This document shows, piece after piece, positions 26,119-34,301 of a stretch of 36,720 nt of DNA. The position numbers and the translations under genes are program-made. The stretch spans positions 1 through 36,720 of the forward strand of contig CAZUHU010000013.1 of NCBI GenBank assembly GCA_964620645.1. The letters run 5' to 3'. The notes under the pieces are model-generated. The model had not been told where the DNA came from, did not search any database, and was given only the letters and a program-made list of their open reading frames with translations. How positions within the stretch are numbered: the stretch's first letter is position 1; each line of letters starts with the position of its first letter. Source of the DNA: Bog-950 sp964620645 (GTDB lineage: Bacteria > Bacteroidota > Bacteroidia > Chitinophagales > LD1).

Positions 26119-26892
26119 TTAATCCTTCAACTCTATCCATACGGGGGCGTGATCGCTGGTTTTTTCCCAGCCGCGTACATGCTTATCTACGCCGGCTGCC
26201 TTAAGGCGTTTGGTTAAGTCTGGGGTCAGTAAAAAGTGGTCTATACGCAGGCCGGCATTGCGGCCATATGCATTGCGGAAGTAGTCCCAAAAAGTATAGA
26301 TGACTTCCTTGGGGTATAGCTTGCGTATGGCGTCCGTCCAGCCCTGGTCTACCAGAGTTTTAAAGGCCTGGCGGGTTTCGGGCCTAAAGAGGGCGTCATC
26401 CACCCAGCGCTCGGGCTTATATACATCCAGTTCGGTGGGCATAACGTTAAAGTCGCCCGTTAGTATTACCGGCTTTCCAGACTTAAGCAGCTTAGCGGCG
26501 TGAGCGTTTAGCCGTTTAAACCATCCCAGTTTATAATCAAATTTTGGCCCCGGCGCGGGGTTGCCATTGGGCAGGTAGAGGCAACCGATGGTTATGCCTT
26601 CTACTACCGCTTCAATATAGCGGCTTTGTAAATCTTCAGGGTCGCCGGGTAAGGCGCGGGTTACTTCTTCAATCTCTGCAGTTTTGGAAAGTATGGCTAC
26701 CCCGTTCCAACTTTTTTGTCCTTGCCAAACAACTTTATATCCGGACTGTGTTATAGCTTCCAAAGGAAACTTTTCATCAGGAGCCTTTAACTCCTGCAGG
26801 CAGGCCACATCCGGTTTTTCTTCGTCAAGCCATTTTAGCAGTACAGGCAGGCGGCTGTTTATTCCATTTACATTATAAGTGGCAATTTTCAT
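26119..26892 (-). CDS. xth: exodeoxyribonuclease III (AP endonuclease)
   Basis: The ExoIII family cuts DNA at abasic sites and removes 3' blocking groups in base excision repair. The 257-aa protein shows the EEP-fold signatures: MKIATYNVNGINSR at the start, the metal-binding Glu in CLQELK (about 31-36), LTGDFNVMPTELD (Asp/Asn, about residues 143-155), RIDHFLLTP and the terminal SDHAPVWIEL with the catalytic Asp-His. The length is usual for Xth. It is monocistronic with a TACCTTTG -7 box 17 nt upstream and a bidirectional terminator behind. The assignment is firm. Confidence 0.95.
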   Translation of the reverse strand: MKIATYNVNGINSRLPVLLKWLDEEKPDVACLQELKAPDEKFPLEAITQSGYKVVWQGQKSWNGVAILSKTAEIEEVTRALPGDPEDLQSRYIEAVVEGITIGCLYLPNGNPAPGPKFDYKLGWFKRLNAHAAKLLKSGKPVILTGDFNVMPTELDVYKPERWVDDALFRPETRQAFKTLVDQGWTDAIRKLYPKEVIYTFWDYFRNAYGRNAGLRIDHFLLTPDLTKRLKAAGVDKHVRGWEKTSDHAPVWIELKD

Positions 26893-26909
26893 GTCGAAGA
26901 GATTGGGGG

Positions 26910-26917
26910 CAAAGGTA
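26910..26917 (-). promoter_or_regulatory. -7 promoter box of xth
   Basis: TACCTTTG on the minus strand matches TAnnTTTG and is identical to the box of the cold-shock gene. It lies 17 nt before the ATG. No correctly spaced TTTG -33 element is evident. Confidence 0.55.
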
Positions 26918-26949
26918 GTTTACATGCAAATACATCAGTTTGACAAAAA

Positions 26950-27753
26950 TCAGGTAGCAGCTTTTTCAATTACACCTTTTTGCCATATAAATGAGTGGCA
27001 CCTGCTATCGATAGCTACATAAATGCAGGAAAGCAGAAAGCCCATTCGGAAAATGAAATCGGGGTAAGCAAGCAGGTACGAGAGATATACAACAAACACT
27101 AACCAAAAACTACCGAGAATAGAAGCAGGGCGGGAGAGTAAGCCCGTTACAATTAAGAAGCCCAGAAGGGTATCGGAAAAGCCACTGTAGTAAACAATTT
27201 TGTTGGCCATATCCTCTGATAAAACCTGTTTGGCTAACTCTATGTGCCCGCCTTTTAACACAAAGAATCCCATTGAAGCTAAACCATGCGCCAGAAAAGC
27301 GAAGCCAATACCTATACGTAAAAGCGCAAAACGCTTTTCTTTCCGCGCAAAGAATATCCAGAGAAATACGGCATAAAATATCCAGGCAAAGCGCCGGAAT
27401 ACTTCAGCAATGCCGAACAGCGAGCCCGTTTTAAAGTGATAGAAGCTGTAAGCAGAAACCGCCACAGCAGCCAGGTATACAAGGGCTAGCGATAAAACGT
27501 AACGTGGAAAGACCCCCAATAGGACTAATACTGCCAGTATAATATCGAAGGAGCCCTGATATTTTAAAAAGGTGGCAACGTCGTAATTGATAAAGTTTAC
27601 GGCTTTAAAAATGTTGAAGTGCAATTGGTAACCGGGGCTATAGCCGAGCGAAACCAGCCCGTGCCCTAAAAAAACGAGGAAGAGAATAACACGGAAGAAC
27701 ATTACCGTGTTAGATGTAATAAAGTTTTTTGCCGTGCTTAGGTTTAATGCCAT
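26950..27753 (-). CDS. DoxX-like integral membrane protein with internal duplication
   Basis: A 267-aa polytopic membrane protein of the DoxX/DoxD-like superfamily, whose members are small four-helix proteins of unclear or redox-linked function. It is about twice the usual DoxX length. FLGHGLVSLG (28-37) recurs as FLAHGLASMG (153-162), and the helix after each (YQGSFDIILAVLVLLG near 65-80, and the GFSDTLLGFLIVTGLL region near 191-206) also aligns, so it looks like a tandem duplication within one chain. There is no cysteine redox pair. It lies 57 nt upstream of xth on the same strand, but xth has its own promoter-like box. Function is not predicted. Confidence 0.75.
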   Translation of the reverse strand: MALNLSTAKNFITSNTVMFFRVILFLVFLGHGLVSLGYSPGYQLHFNIFKAVNFINYDVATFLKYQGSFDIILAVLVLLGVFPRYVLSLALVYLAAVAVSAYSFYHFKTGSLFGIAEVFRRFAWIFYAVFLWIFFARKEKRFALLRIGIGFAFLAHGLASMGFFVLKGGHIELAKQVLSEDMANKIVYYSGFSDTLLGFLIVTGLLSRPASILGSFWLVFVVYLSYLLAYPDFIFRMGFLLSCIYVAIDSRCHSFIWQKGVIEKAAT

Positions 27754-27917
27754 AGCCTTAAAAAGTTGTAGGCGGTATTGCCTTGTTTATTCGCCGAATC
27801 TGAAGGAGAAAAGGTAATACGTTTAAGCAGAACAGGAAAACTTTTGCTGAATATTTATTGCACATTAACGCTTACCGCATACAAAGTATTTACATAGTTT
27901 AGTTGCTTATAGATTTT

Positions 27918-29555
27918 ATGCAGAACCCCGACCAATTGGTGGATGAGCTTCACCAACTACGCACCCTCTTCAGCCCGGCAGCCACTAACCGCAAGCTTGC
28001 GTTATTGAAACACCTGCAAAAGACGGAGCCCCACACCAAGAAGGGAGTTAAGCTATATCATGAAACCCTTTTGTTTTTGGTAGCTTACCCTGATAACGCC
28101 GCAATAAAGAAAACAGCAGAGCAAGGGTTGAAATCACTGAAGCAGAACATAGAGGGGCATGAGGCTTTTCAATACTCCCTGTTTAATTCGGGTATAGGCG
28201 GCACCTATCTTTGTGCCTCCTTCAGCTTTGATGTTATAAAGTGGCTTAGAGCCACTTATGGCGGCAAGGTAACGCTGGATAGCTTTGAAGCAGATGACCC
28301 CCAAATCAGTTCTATCGTTTCTGCCGTTCTGCCTAAGATAGAGTCTGAGATATTTCAGGATGAAAACGCACATTGGAAAGAGTGGCTGCAGCACTTTACA
28401 GGCCAGGGAAAGGATTTATTGGATAGCCTGCTGGATGTTTTTACCTACTCTGACCTTAGGCCGGAGGTAAAGGATGAAATGTGGGGAGCGCTGGGCTTAA
28501 ACGTTACCATTTATCTATCAGTGGATGAGGGCTTGCCAAAAGAGTTGGTATTCCCCTACTACCATAAAAGGATAATTAAAACGCAAGTCATAAACTATAA
28601 GCCTCAGCGGGTTAATATAACTACGGCACAGGCGGAGCAAATAATTGAAGTTTCGCGTATGGTGCTGGTAAAAAACTTTAGAGAGATTGACCCCATCAGT
28701 TTCAGCACACCCCAATACATTAACTATTACAAGCTGGACCGCGGCATAACGGTGGCTTTGTTTGGCATGCGGCCTGAACGCAGGCACCCCATAGATAGTT
28801 ATATGGGCTACGTGGCTTTTAAAAACGGTTTGCCTGTGGCATATGCGGGCTCCTGGGTATTGTTTGACAGTGCAAGAATAGGGTTGAATGTTTTCCCTTC
28901 ATACAGAGGTGGAGAATCGCGCTATGTTTTTGAAAGTGTAATGAACCTGCATAAGGAAGTTTATCGTCTTAAGCGTTTTTCAGTAGACCCCTACCAAATA
29001 GGCAAGCATAATAAGGATGGTATCCATTCAGGGGCGTTTTGGCTTTATCACCACTTAGGTTTCAGGCCTATAAAACACGAGCAAAAAATGATTGCCGAAG
29101 CAGAGGCCTTAAAAATAAGCGCGCAAAAGGGTTACCGAACCCCGGAGAGCACCCTGAAAAAGCTGGCTGATTCGCGAATGGCTTTGCCCTTAGGCGGCAA
29201 GCCTGTAAACTTTGATGCCGTAGATTTAAGTGTGGCGTATGCGGCGTATGTAAACAAAAAGTTTAACGGTAACCGCCTGGCGGCAGAACAGAAAAGCCTG
29301 GCGGCTCTTAAAAGGTATTTAGGGCTTAAATCTTCAGATGATGCTACCGGGCTATTTGTTATGCGCAACTGGTGCCCGGTATTAATGCATGACCCCTCGC
29401 TGTTAAATGGCAAACTGAAGACTGAGATAAAGCAAATGCTGCAACTTAAAATTAATGGAGCAGAAGAAGCCTATATGGCCTGCCTTCGAAGTTCATCGGG
29501 ACTGCGCCGCCTTGTTGAGCAATTTGTTCAGTTATATGGTAGCCTGCAAACCTGA
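27918..29555 (+). CDS. 545-aa protein of unknown function with a GNAT-like C-terminal region
   Basis: I do not recognise the family with certainty. The frame is open from a TTG at 27903, but the ATG at 27918 (MQNPDQLVDEL) is the likely start. The first 240 or so residues appear mostly helical, with no signal peptide or membrane helix, so the protein is cytoplasmic. Around residues 295-400 there is an acetyltransferase-like order: a strand pair (YVAFKNGLPVAYAGSW), then VFPSYRGGESRYVFESVM, like the acetyl-CoA-binding loop and helix of GNATs, then KHNKDGIHSGAFWLYHHLGF, like the GNAT motif ending in an aromatic, Leu-Gly-Phe. The last 130 residues are helical again. It stands alone between two tRNA genes, with a terminator behind it. 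Confidence 0.7.
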   Translation: MQNPDQLVDELHQLRTLFSPAATNRKLALLKHLQKTEPHTKKGVKLYHETLLFLVAYPDNAAIKKTAEQGLKSLKQNIEGHEAFQYSLFNSGIGGTYLCASFSFDVIKWLRATYGGKVTLDSFEADDPQISSIVSAVLPKIESEIFQDENAHWKEWLQHFTGQGKDLLDSLLDVFTYSDLRPEVKDEMWGALGLNVTIYLSVDEGLPKELVFPYYHKRIIKTQVINYKPQRVNITTAQAEQIIEVSRMVLVKNFREIDPISFSTPQYINYYKLDRGITVALFGMRPERRHPIDSYMGYVAFKNGLPVAYAGSWVLFDSARIGLNVFPSYRGGESRYVFESVMNLHKEVYRLKRFSVDPYQIGKHNKDGIHSGAFWLYHHLGFRPIKHEQKMIAEAEALKISAQKGYRTPESTLKKLADSRMALPLGGKPVNFDAVDLSVAYAAYVNKKFNGNRLAAEQKSLAALKRYLGLKSSDDATGLFVMRNWCPVLMHDPSLLNGKLKTEIKQMLQLKINGAEEAYMACLRSSSGLRRLVEQFVQLYGSLQT

Positions 29556-29601
29556 CATTTACCCGCAGTTATGGTAAATGATTAACGCTTGATTGTAAAT
29601 A

Positions 29602-29629
29602 AAAAAGGCAGGTTTTCACCTGCCTTTTT
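29602..29629. terminator. bidirectional terminator between the GNAT-like gene and tRNA-Arg
   Basis: GGCAGGT (29607-29613) pairs with ACCTGCC (29618-29624) around a TTTC loop, flanked by As on the left and Ts on the right. It suits both the plus-strand gene and the convergent minus-strand tRNA-Arg. Confidence 0.9.
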
Positions 29630-29631
29630 CG

Positions 29632-29705
29632 TGCACCCAAAGGGAGTCGAACCCCTAACCTTCTGATCCGTAGTCAGATGCTCTATCCAGTTAAGCTATG
29701 GGTGC
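29632..29705 (-). tRNA. tRNA-Arg (anticodon ACG)
   Basis: On the minus strand the cloverleaf folds as acceptor GCACCCA/TGGGTGC, D-stem GCTT/GAGC, anticodon stem TCTGA/TCAGA with loop CTACGGA (anticodon ACG, read as ICG after deamination), a T-arm with loop TTCGACT, and discriminator A. CCA is not encoded. An exact -7 box lies upstream. Confidence 0.97.
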
Positions 29706-29725
29706 ATTCCGTTTTTTACGGAGCG

Positions 29726-29733
29726 CAAATATA
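29726..29733 (-). promoter_or_regulatory. -7 promoter box of tRNA-Arg
   Basis: TATATTTG on the minus strand is an exact TAnnTTTG match, 20 nt upstream of the tRNA 5' end. A TTTG further upstream is spaced about 24 nt away, slightly too far. Confidence 0.6.
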
Positions 29734-29958
29734 GAAAAAGAACTGAAAAGTGGTAATCAAAATGCCAAAACGGCTAACAATCAAATTGTTGGGCTTGCTG
29801 TTCCGTGGGTTTATTCGCCAGCCTGTGTCTGGTAACTTACCCTAAAATCCTATTTAAGTAGGAGTGTGTGGCTACACACCGCCGATAATTTTGTTGGGGA
29901 AATACGGAGATGCCCGAGAATAAATCAAGGGCAGCTTCACCAAACATAAATCGCGCTT

Positions 29959-32376
29959 ATGAAATGGAAGAATTTAATGCTGTTGTTTGCTCTTGTTTTT
30001 ACGGGCTATGCAAGTATAGCTCAAAGTGGCAATTACCAGAAAATTGCCGATGACTATAAGCAGAAAATTGAGGCAACACAGGACCCCAACGAGAAACTGC
30101 GCTTGGCGCTTGAACTGCAAAAGATAATGTTGGGCGAAAGCGTAGTCAATGGGTCCTTAACGCCAATGCAGGCGGCAAGTATGTACGACAAAAAATACCA
30201 GGTAAAGTTTCAGGCCAGCTCAGATGAAACCATTACCCAGAATTGCGTTTTATGCGGGCCATGCGGCGCACACTCTAACAGTAAGGACCATTATGATATA
30301 AATGCCGGCTTTGTTGTACTGATGCACCGCCCTTATGGTACCTATGCCGCGGGGGCTACTAAGCAAAGCGACGTGGAGCAACTTACAGCCTCCGGAAGTT
30401 ACAATTACACCAGCAACTCCATCGGTTGCAGCAAGCCTGAAACGGCAAATTCTAACGGTAAGCTTGACTTAACTAAGAATGAAAAGGCAATGGATTTTAG
30501 CTTCAGCTACAATACCAATGACAATACCTGGTCCATTAACCTGAACCTGCCGTACGCGATACATACCAATGCGCAGAATGGCGAGAGCGACGATGTAGAA
30601 ATGTTTGGTAGTAGTTTAAATAATTACCAGGAGGGGGCCAGCATTACTGAAAAAGAAGGCAAGATTACCATAACGGCCAACTACACCATAAACGATAAGG
30701 ACGCAGAAAGGGGGATAGTGAAAAAAAGCACTACTACCATAACTGCTGTTTTAACGCCTTATGACGATACCAAATACGATGCACTTATAATTCCTTACAG
30801 GGCTTCAACTGATGTTAGGGATGCTGATTACGAAAGTTGGTTGCCGTGCGGGCGCGCCAAAGAAGCTGACCGAATGAACAGTACTGTATATGGTAATGCT
30901 CTTGCTTTTAAAATTAAGTTGATAGAAAAGGACAATCCTGCAAAGGATCTGTCCGGCACTATGTACCAGGTGGATTGGAAACTTGAAAGCAGCCGTAATG
31001 CCGGTGACTACACCAATTTTCCGGTGTATGCTAAAGATGAACAGGAGGATTTAAGGTTTGATGTGGCTAAGGCCCCTAAAGATGCGGTAGTAAACAGTTT
31101 TAGTGAGCTAAAGAGTGGCCCGCAGCAAGGCGCGGCCTGTCCTGCTCGCGTTTTGTGTTTAGATAACGGTGCATATGGCAAAATAAGTGCGCAGGTAACA
31201 ATAAATACGCCTACCGGTCCGGTTTATATTGACGCTCACCTGGAGGGCAAAGCTGAAAAAACGGTAAGCATACCCCAAGATGACAACGGAAACAAAATAG
31301 GAGATAAGTGGGAAGTGGATGAGGGTATATATGCAAAAAACTATGCAGCCACCTGGGATGCTGAAGAGCAGCCCGATAATAAGCACAACGGCGATGGATT
31401 GACATTGTACGAGGAATACCGGGGAATAATAAGCAATGGTGCAGCCAAACGCCTTAGCGGCAGAAATAAGGATTTAATAATATGTAATACCAGTAGCCAG
31501 ATTGGTGAGCAGGAGTTGAACAACTTTACAACTTATACTGCCAAATACGGGCAGGGCGGCATTAAGCTCAATTTTGTTAAGCAGGATGAGATTAACACCA
31601 ATAAGATGTTGGTGAACTGTAACATAACGCCGTTTAATGGTGGAGAGCAGCACGGCGTTTTGATTAAGGATTACAAAGGTACCGTTGAGGATGCACTGGG
31701 TGAAGGCGGCTCGGCAAAGGCATTGGCACACGGTGGTGATGCCGGTAAACTACAATCGCCGAAGGACCTGGACCACATTTGGATTGCCCCGGGTTTTTTA
31801 CTGGATAAGCAGGGCAACATTAAAAACAAAGCGCTTTATAAAATTAATGTGGTGTGCCACGAAATTGCCCACGCCTGCGGGGTTACCCACCACAATGGCG
31901 ATGTGAGCGTAAAGTATAAGCCCTTGCCCGATTTCGGGCTTCATTTTAATAATGTGGTTATTTATGATGTTGACGCAAAGAAGGTGATAACCTACGCTGA
32001 CTTGCAAAACAAGGGCGCCACGGGCCAAATGTGTTTTAACACCGGGGCGCTAAAAGAATCAGAATCCAGCGGAGATGCTACCTGCCTGATGGCTTACGAT
32101 GCGGCCATATCGTTTAGCTACTTCGAAGATTATTTTATGGGTAAGTATGGTATATCAAAGTCGTTGCTGATGTACAAATATCCTTCAGATGAATTCAGAA
32201 ACGGATTCTGCCGGAACAAACAGAATACCGACTGGAACATTCCGGCAAACAATAAAATAGTATTTAAGGAGAATGTTGCTGGTAAGGAAGTAAATGTAAG
32301 TGAGGAAGTTTCCATGTTTGGTGCGCCGGTTAAAGGCGGAGATTGCATAAGCCAGTTTAAGGTTAAGGATTGGTAA
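29959..32376 (+). CDS. secreted metzincin-type zinc metalloprotease
   Basis: An 805-aa exported protein with a signal peptide (1-21, ending SIAQ). The zinc site is HEIAHACGVTHH: His634, Glu635, His638 and His644 give the HExxHxxGxxH metzincin signature, with a further His645. A candidate Met-turn, CLMAYD with Met711, lies 67 residues later. Before the catalytic domain is a calcium-binding-like segment (about 440-490) with DDNGNKIGDKWEVDEG and NGDGLTLYEEY. The first 400 residues hold a cysteine-containing beta-rich region (CVLCGPCG near residues 93-100) of no recognised family. I see no clear T9SS sorting domain, so it may be periplasmic or leave by another route. The protease class is well supported; the substrate is unknown. 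Confidence 0.82.
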   Translation: MKWKNLMLLFALVFTGYASIAQSGNYQKIADDYKQKIEATQDPNEKLRLALELQKIMLGESVVNGSLTPMQAASMYDKKYQVKFQASSDETITQNCVLCGPCGAHSNSKDHYDINAGFVVLMHRPYGTYAAGATKQSDVEQLTASGSYNYTSNSIGCSKPETANSNGKLDLTKNEKAMDFSFSYNTNDNTWSINLNLPYAIHTNAQNGESDDVEMFGSSLNNYQEGASITEKEGKITITANYTINDKDAERGIVKKSTTTITAVLTPYDDTKYDALIIPYRASTDVRDADYESWLPCGRAKEADRMNSTVYGNALAFKIKLIEKDNPAKDLSGTMYQVDWKLESSRNAGDYTNFPVYAKDEQEDLRFDVAKAPKDAVVNSFSELKSGPQQGAACPARVLCLDNGAYGKISAQVTINTPTGPVYIDAHLEGKAEKTVSIPQDDNGNKIGDKWEVDEGIYAKNYAATWDAEEQPDNKHNGDGLTLYEEYRGIISNGAAKRLSGRNKDLIICNTSSQIGEQELNNFTTYTAKYGQGGIKLNFVKQDEINTNKMLVNCNITPFNGGEQHGVLIKDYKGTVEDALGEGGSAKALAHGGDAGKLQSPKDLDHIWIAPGFLLDKQGNIKNKALYKINVVCHEIAHACGVTHHNGDVSVKYKPLPDFGLHFNNVVIYDVDAKKVITYADLQNKGATGQMCFNTGALKESESSGDATCLMAYDAAISFSYFEDYFMGKYGISKSLLMYKYPSDEFRNGFCRNKQNTDWNIPANNKIVFKENVAGKEVNVSEEVSMFGAPVKGGDCISQFKVKDW

Positions 32377-32382
32377 TTTGCT

Positions 32383-32390
32383 TAGCTTTG
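32383..32390 (+). promoter_or_regulatory. -7 promoter box of the redoxin gene
   Basis: TAGCTTTG matches TAnnTTTG exactly, in the 30-nt gap between the protease stop and the redoxin ATG. No clear -33 element is seen. Confidence 0.5.
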
Positions 32391-32406
32391 CCCTACAAAC
32401 TGCAGC

Positions 32407-32964
32407 ATGGCCCTGACTCCTTCCAATATGATTCCATTGGGCACTACCGCCCCCGATTTTACTTTACCTGATGTGGTGTCGGGCAACAAGTATTCGCTTC
32501 ATGATTTAAAGGGTGATAAAGGAACGGTAATCATGTTTATCTGCAATCACTGCCCCTTTGTAAAGCATATTAACCCTGAACTTGTTCGCCTGGCAAATGA
32601 CTATAAGGACAAGGGCTTTACTTTTGTAGCTATAAGTTCTAATGATGCAGTTTCTCATCCCGAAGATGCTCCTGATAAAATGAAAGAGCAGGCTATTGCG
32701 CTCAACTATCCGTTCCCTTATTTGTATGACGAAAGCCAGGAGGTAGCTAAGGCATATGACGCAGCCTGCACGCCGGACTTTTACATTTTTGATGTATTGC
32801 TGAAACTGGTTTACCGGGGTCAGTTAGATGACAGCCGCCCCGGCAACAACATACCTTTAAGTGGTAAAGATATTCGTTTGGCTTTGGATAATATTTGGAT
32901 AGGCCGTGAAGTGGCTCCTATGCAACGCCCCAGTATTGGTTGCAATATTAAGTGGAAGAAGTGA
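32407..32964 (+). CDS. thioredoxin-fold redoxin (AhpC/TSA-like) protein
   Basis: A 185-aa cytoplasmic thioredoxin-fold protein of the family with a CNHCPFV active site (Cys46 and Cys49), found widely as 'thioredoxin family protein'. The N-terminal APDFTLPDV is typical of AhpC/TSA/redoxin proteins, and the C-terminal half has TPDFYIFD (the cis-Pro region) and YRGQLDDSRPGN. It has no signal peptide. A thiol peroxidase or disulfide reductase role is expected, but its partner is not known. It is 30 nt behind the protease gene with its own -7-like box. Confidence 0.9.
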   Translation: MALTPSNMIPLGTTAPDFTLPDVVSGNKYSLHDLKGDKGTVIMFICNHCPFVKHINPELVRLANDYKDKGFTFVAISSNDAVSHPEDAPDKMKEQAIALNYPFPYLYDESQEVAKAYDAACTPDFYIFDVLLKLVYRGQLDDSRPGNNIPLSGKDIRLALDNIWIGREVAPMQRPSIGCNIKWKK

Positions 32965-32975
32965 AGCAAAACTAT

Positions 32976-33078
32976 CGTCATTCCGAACTTGATTCGGAAT
33001 CTTATATTTCTCGTTTTTAAAACAGACTTAACTTTTTCTTTTGATGCGAACAGATGCTGAAACAAGTTCAGCATGACG
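32976..33078. repeat. REP-like inverted pair of palindromes (element A)
   Basis: Two 27-nt arms (32976-33002 and 33052-33078) are inverted copies, 22 of 27 positions matching. Each arm is itself a hairpin with a perfect 8-bp stem and 5-nt loop: ATTCCGAA/TTCGGAAT and ATGCTGAA/TTCAGCAT. It lies in the 126-bp gap between two convergent genes, and the right arm ends 12 nt from the PorP-like stop codon. It resembles REP/BIME elements mobilised by RAYT transposases; none is in the window. Confidence 0.85.
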
Positions 33079-33090
33079 CAATTCAAAACA

Positions 33091-34059
33091 TTAAAACCTT
33101 AAAGCCGGGCCTTTGCCGCGGAATACTCTCTGCTTTTTGTCGATATTAAAGCTCAGGCTTACTTCGTGTGTGGAGCCTATATCGCGGCGGTACTTAGAGC
33201 AATTCATATCGTACGCATAGGAGAGGTGGAAATAGTTTTTAACGTGGAAGCCGCCTTCAAACACCGCATAGTTCAAACTGCGGTAATTAGCGCCTAACCA
33301 AAATATCTTATACATCACAAAGCGCAAGCCTACATCGCCTTGTGGCGGTGCGCCTTTCACCCAGCGGAATGCGGCAACGGGGTCGATACTGAAGTTGCCG
33401 CGCGCCCATTCAATTTTACCGCCTAATAATATATTCAGGTGCTGCACCTTTTTAATCTTGGCAAAGCCATCGTTACCGCGGTAGTTAATGTTTAACCCCA
33501 TTATTTGCGGTGCAGATACGCCCACATAAAAGTTCTCCTTATAACGGTAGTAAATACCAACTGAGGCATCCGGGAAAATCCTTGAACCCTTAGTAGTATA
33601 CAGTTCCGGATCGCCGGGGTTATCCAGCAATAGCTGGTCGCCACGCAAACGGTATTGCACCGCCGTTAGCGATACGCCTATGCTAAGGTTGTGATAGCTT
33701 CTTTTGTTGGAATAACGGGTGCCGTATTTTTTCCAAAGAGGGATATGGTAGGCAACAGAAACGGTGATAGCACTTTTGCCGGTTGGCCCTGTTACATCAT
33801 GTATCAGGTAGCCGCCAATGCCTAAATTCTTGCTGAATATCTCACCATCCATTGCCAGCATGGCGGTGTAAGGCGATTGGTCAATTTTAGTAAACTGCTT
33901 GCGGAAGGTAGCGGTGCCGTGCATCCAGCCGTTCATGCCGGCAAGTGCAGGGTTAAGCGTAAAAGCGTTTTCACGTATTAAGGAAAACTCCTCCACCTGC
34001 TGTGCTTTAGCCCCCAGCAAACAAACTATACCTAAAATTATCAGTAACCCTTTTTTCAT
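33091..34059 (-). CDS. PorP/SprF-family T9SS-associated outer membrane protein
   Basis: A 322-aa beta-barrel-like protein of the PorP/SprF family (type IX secretion-associated membrane protein). A signal peptide (1-19, ending AKAQ) is followed by EEFSLIRENAFTLNPALAGMNG, which fits the FxxNPAxAG opening of the family, and the body is rich in alternating aromatic strands (for example FWLGANYRSLNYAVFEGGFHVKNYF). In Flavobacterium SprF is needed for secretion or attachment of SprB; homologues are often paired with type B sorting-domain proteins, as here. It is on the same strand as, and 242 nt downstream of, the type B protein, with a REP-like element between. Confidence 0.93.
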   Translation of the reverse strand: MKKGLLIILGIVCLLGAKAQQVEEFSLIRENAFTLNPALAGMNGWMHGTATFRKQFTKIDQSPYTAMLAMDGEIFSKNLGIGGYLIHDVTGPTGKSAITVSVAYHIPLWKKYGTRYSNKRSYHNLSIGVSLTAVQYRLRGDQLLLDNPGDPELYTTKGSRIFPDASVGIYYRYKENFYVGVSAPQIMGLNINYRGNDGFAKIKKVQHLNILLGGKIEWARGNFSIDPVAAFRWVKGAPPQGDVGLRFVMYKIFWLGANYRSLNYAVFEGGFHVKNYFHLSYAYDMNCSKYRRDIGSTHEVSLSFNIDKKQRVFRGKGPALRF

Positions 34060-34101
34060 TATTTGTTATCTCATCTACGTTCTTTGTTACCAGCAATTTG
34101 T

Positions 34102-34169
34102 CAGTCTGAGCTTGTCGAAGACTGCATAAATTGCTTCTTTTCTTGTCACCCTTCGACAGGCTCAGGATG
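34102..34169. repeat. REP-like inverted pair of palindromes (element B)
   Basis: Hairpin one has stem CAGTCT/AGACTG (34102-34107 and 34119-34124) around loop GAGCTTGTCGA. Hairpin two has arms CACCCT/AGGATG (34147-34152 and 34164-34169, one mismatch) around TCGACAGGCTC, the inverse complement of the first loop with one change. It lies between the PorP-like gene and the type B sorting-domain gene. It is a different family from element A. Confidence 0.8.
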
Positions 34170-34301
34170 GCAGCTTGTTGCTTTGTTTTTATGTCCGGCA
34201 ACTCAGACTCCTTTTTATACTTCAATCCCGAACTTACTAGTGGGCAACATCCTTACAAAGTTGTTTCAATTATCTCATTGGCACACCAGCATATTAGTTC
34301 A

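Noticed and set aside
32820..33086. Minus-strand open frame of 88 codons over REP-like element A and the end of the redoxin gene
   Set aside because: It is antisense to the redoxin coding end and consists of repeat-derived sequence; no family resemblance.
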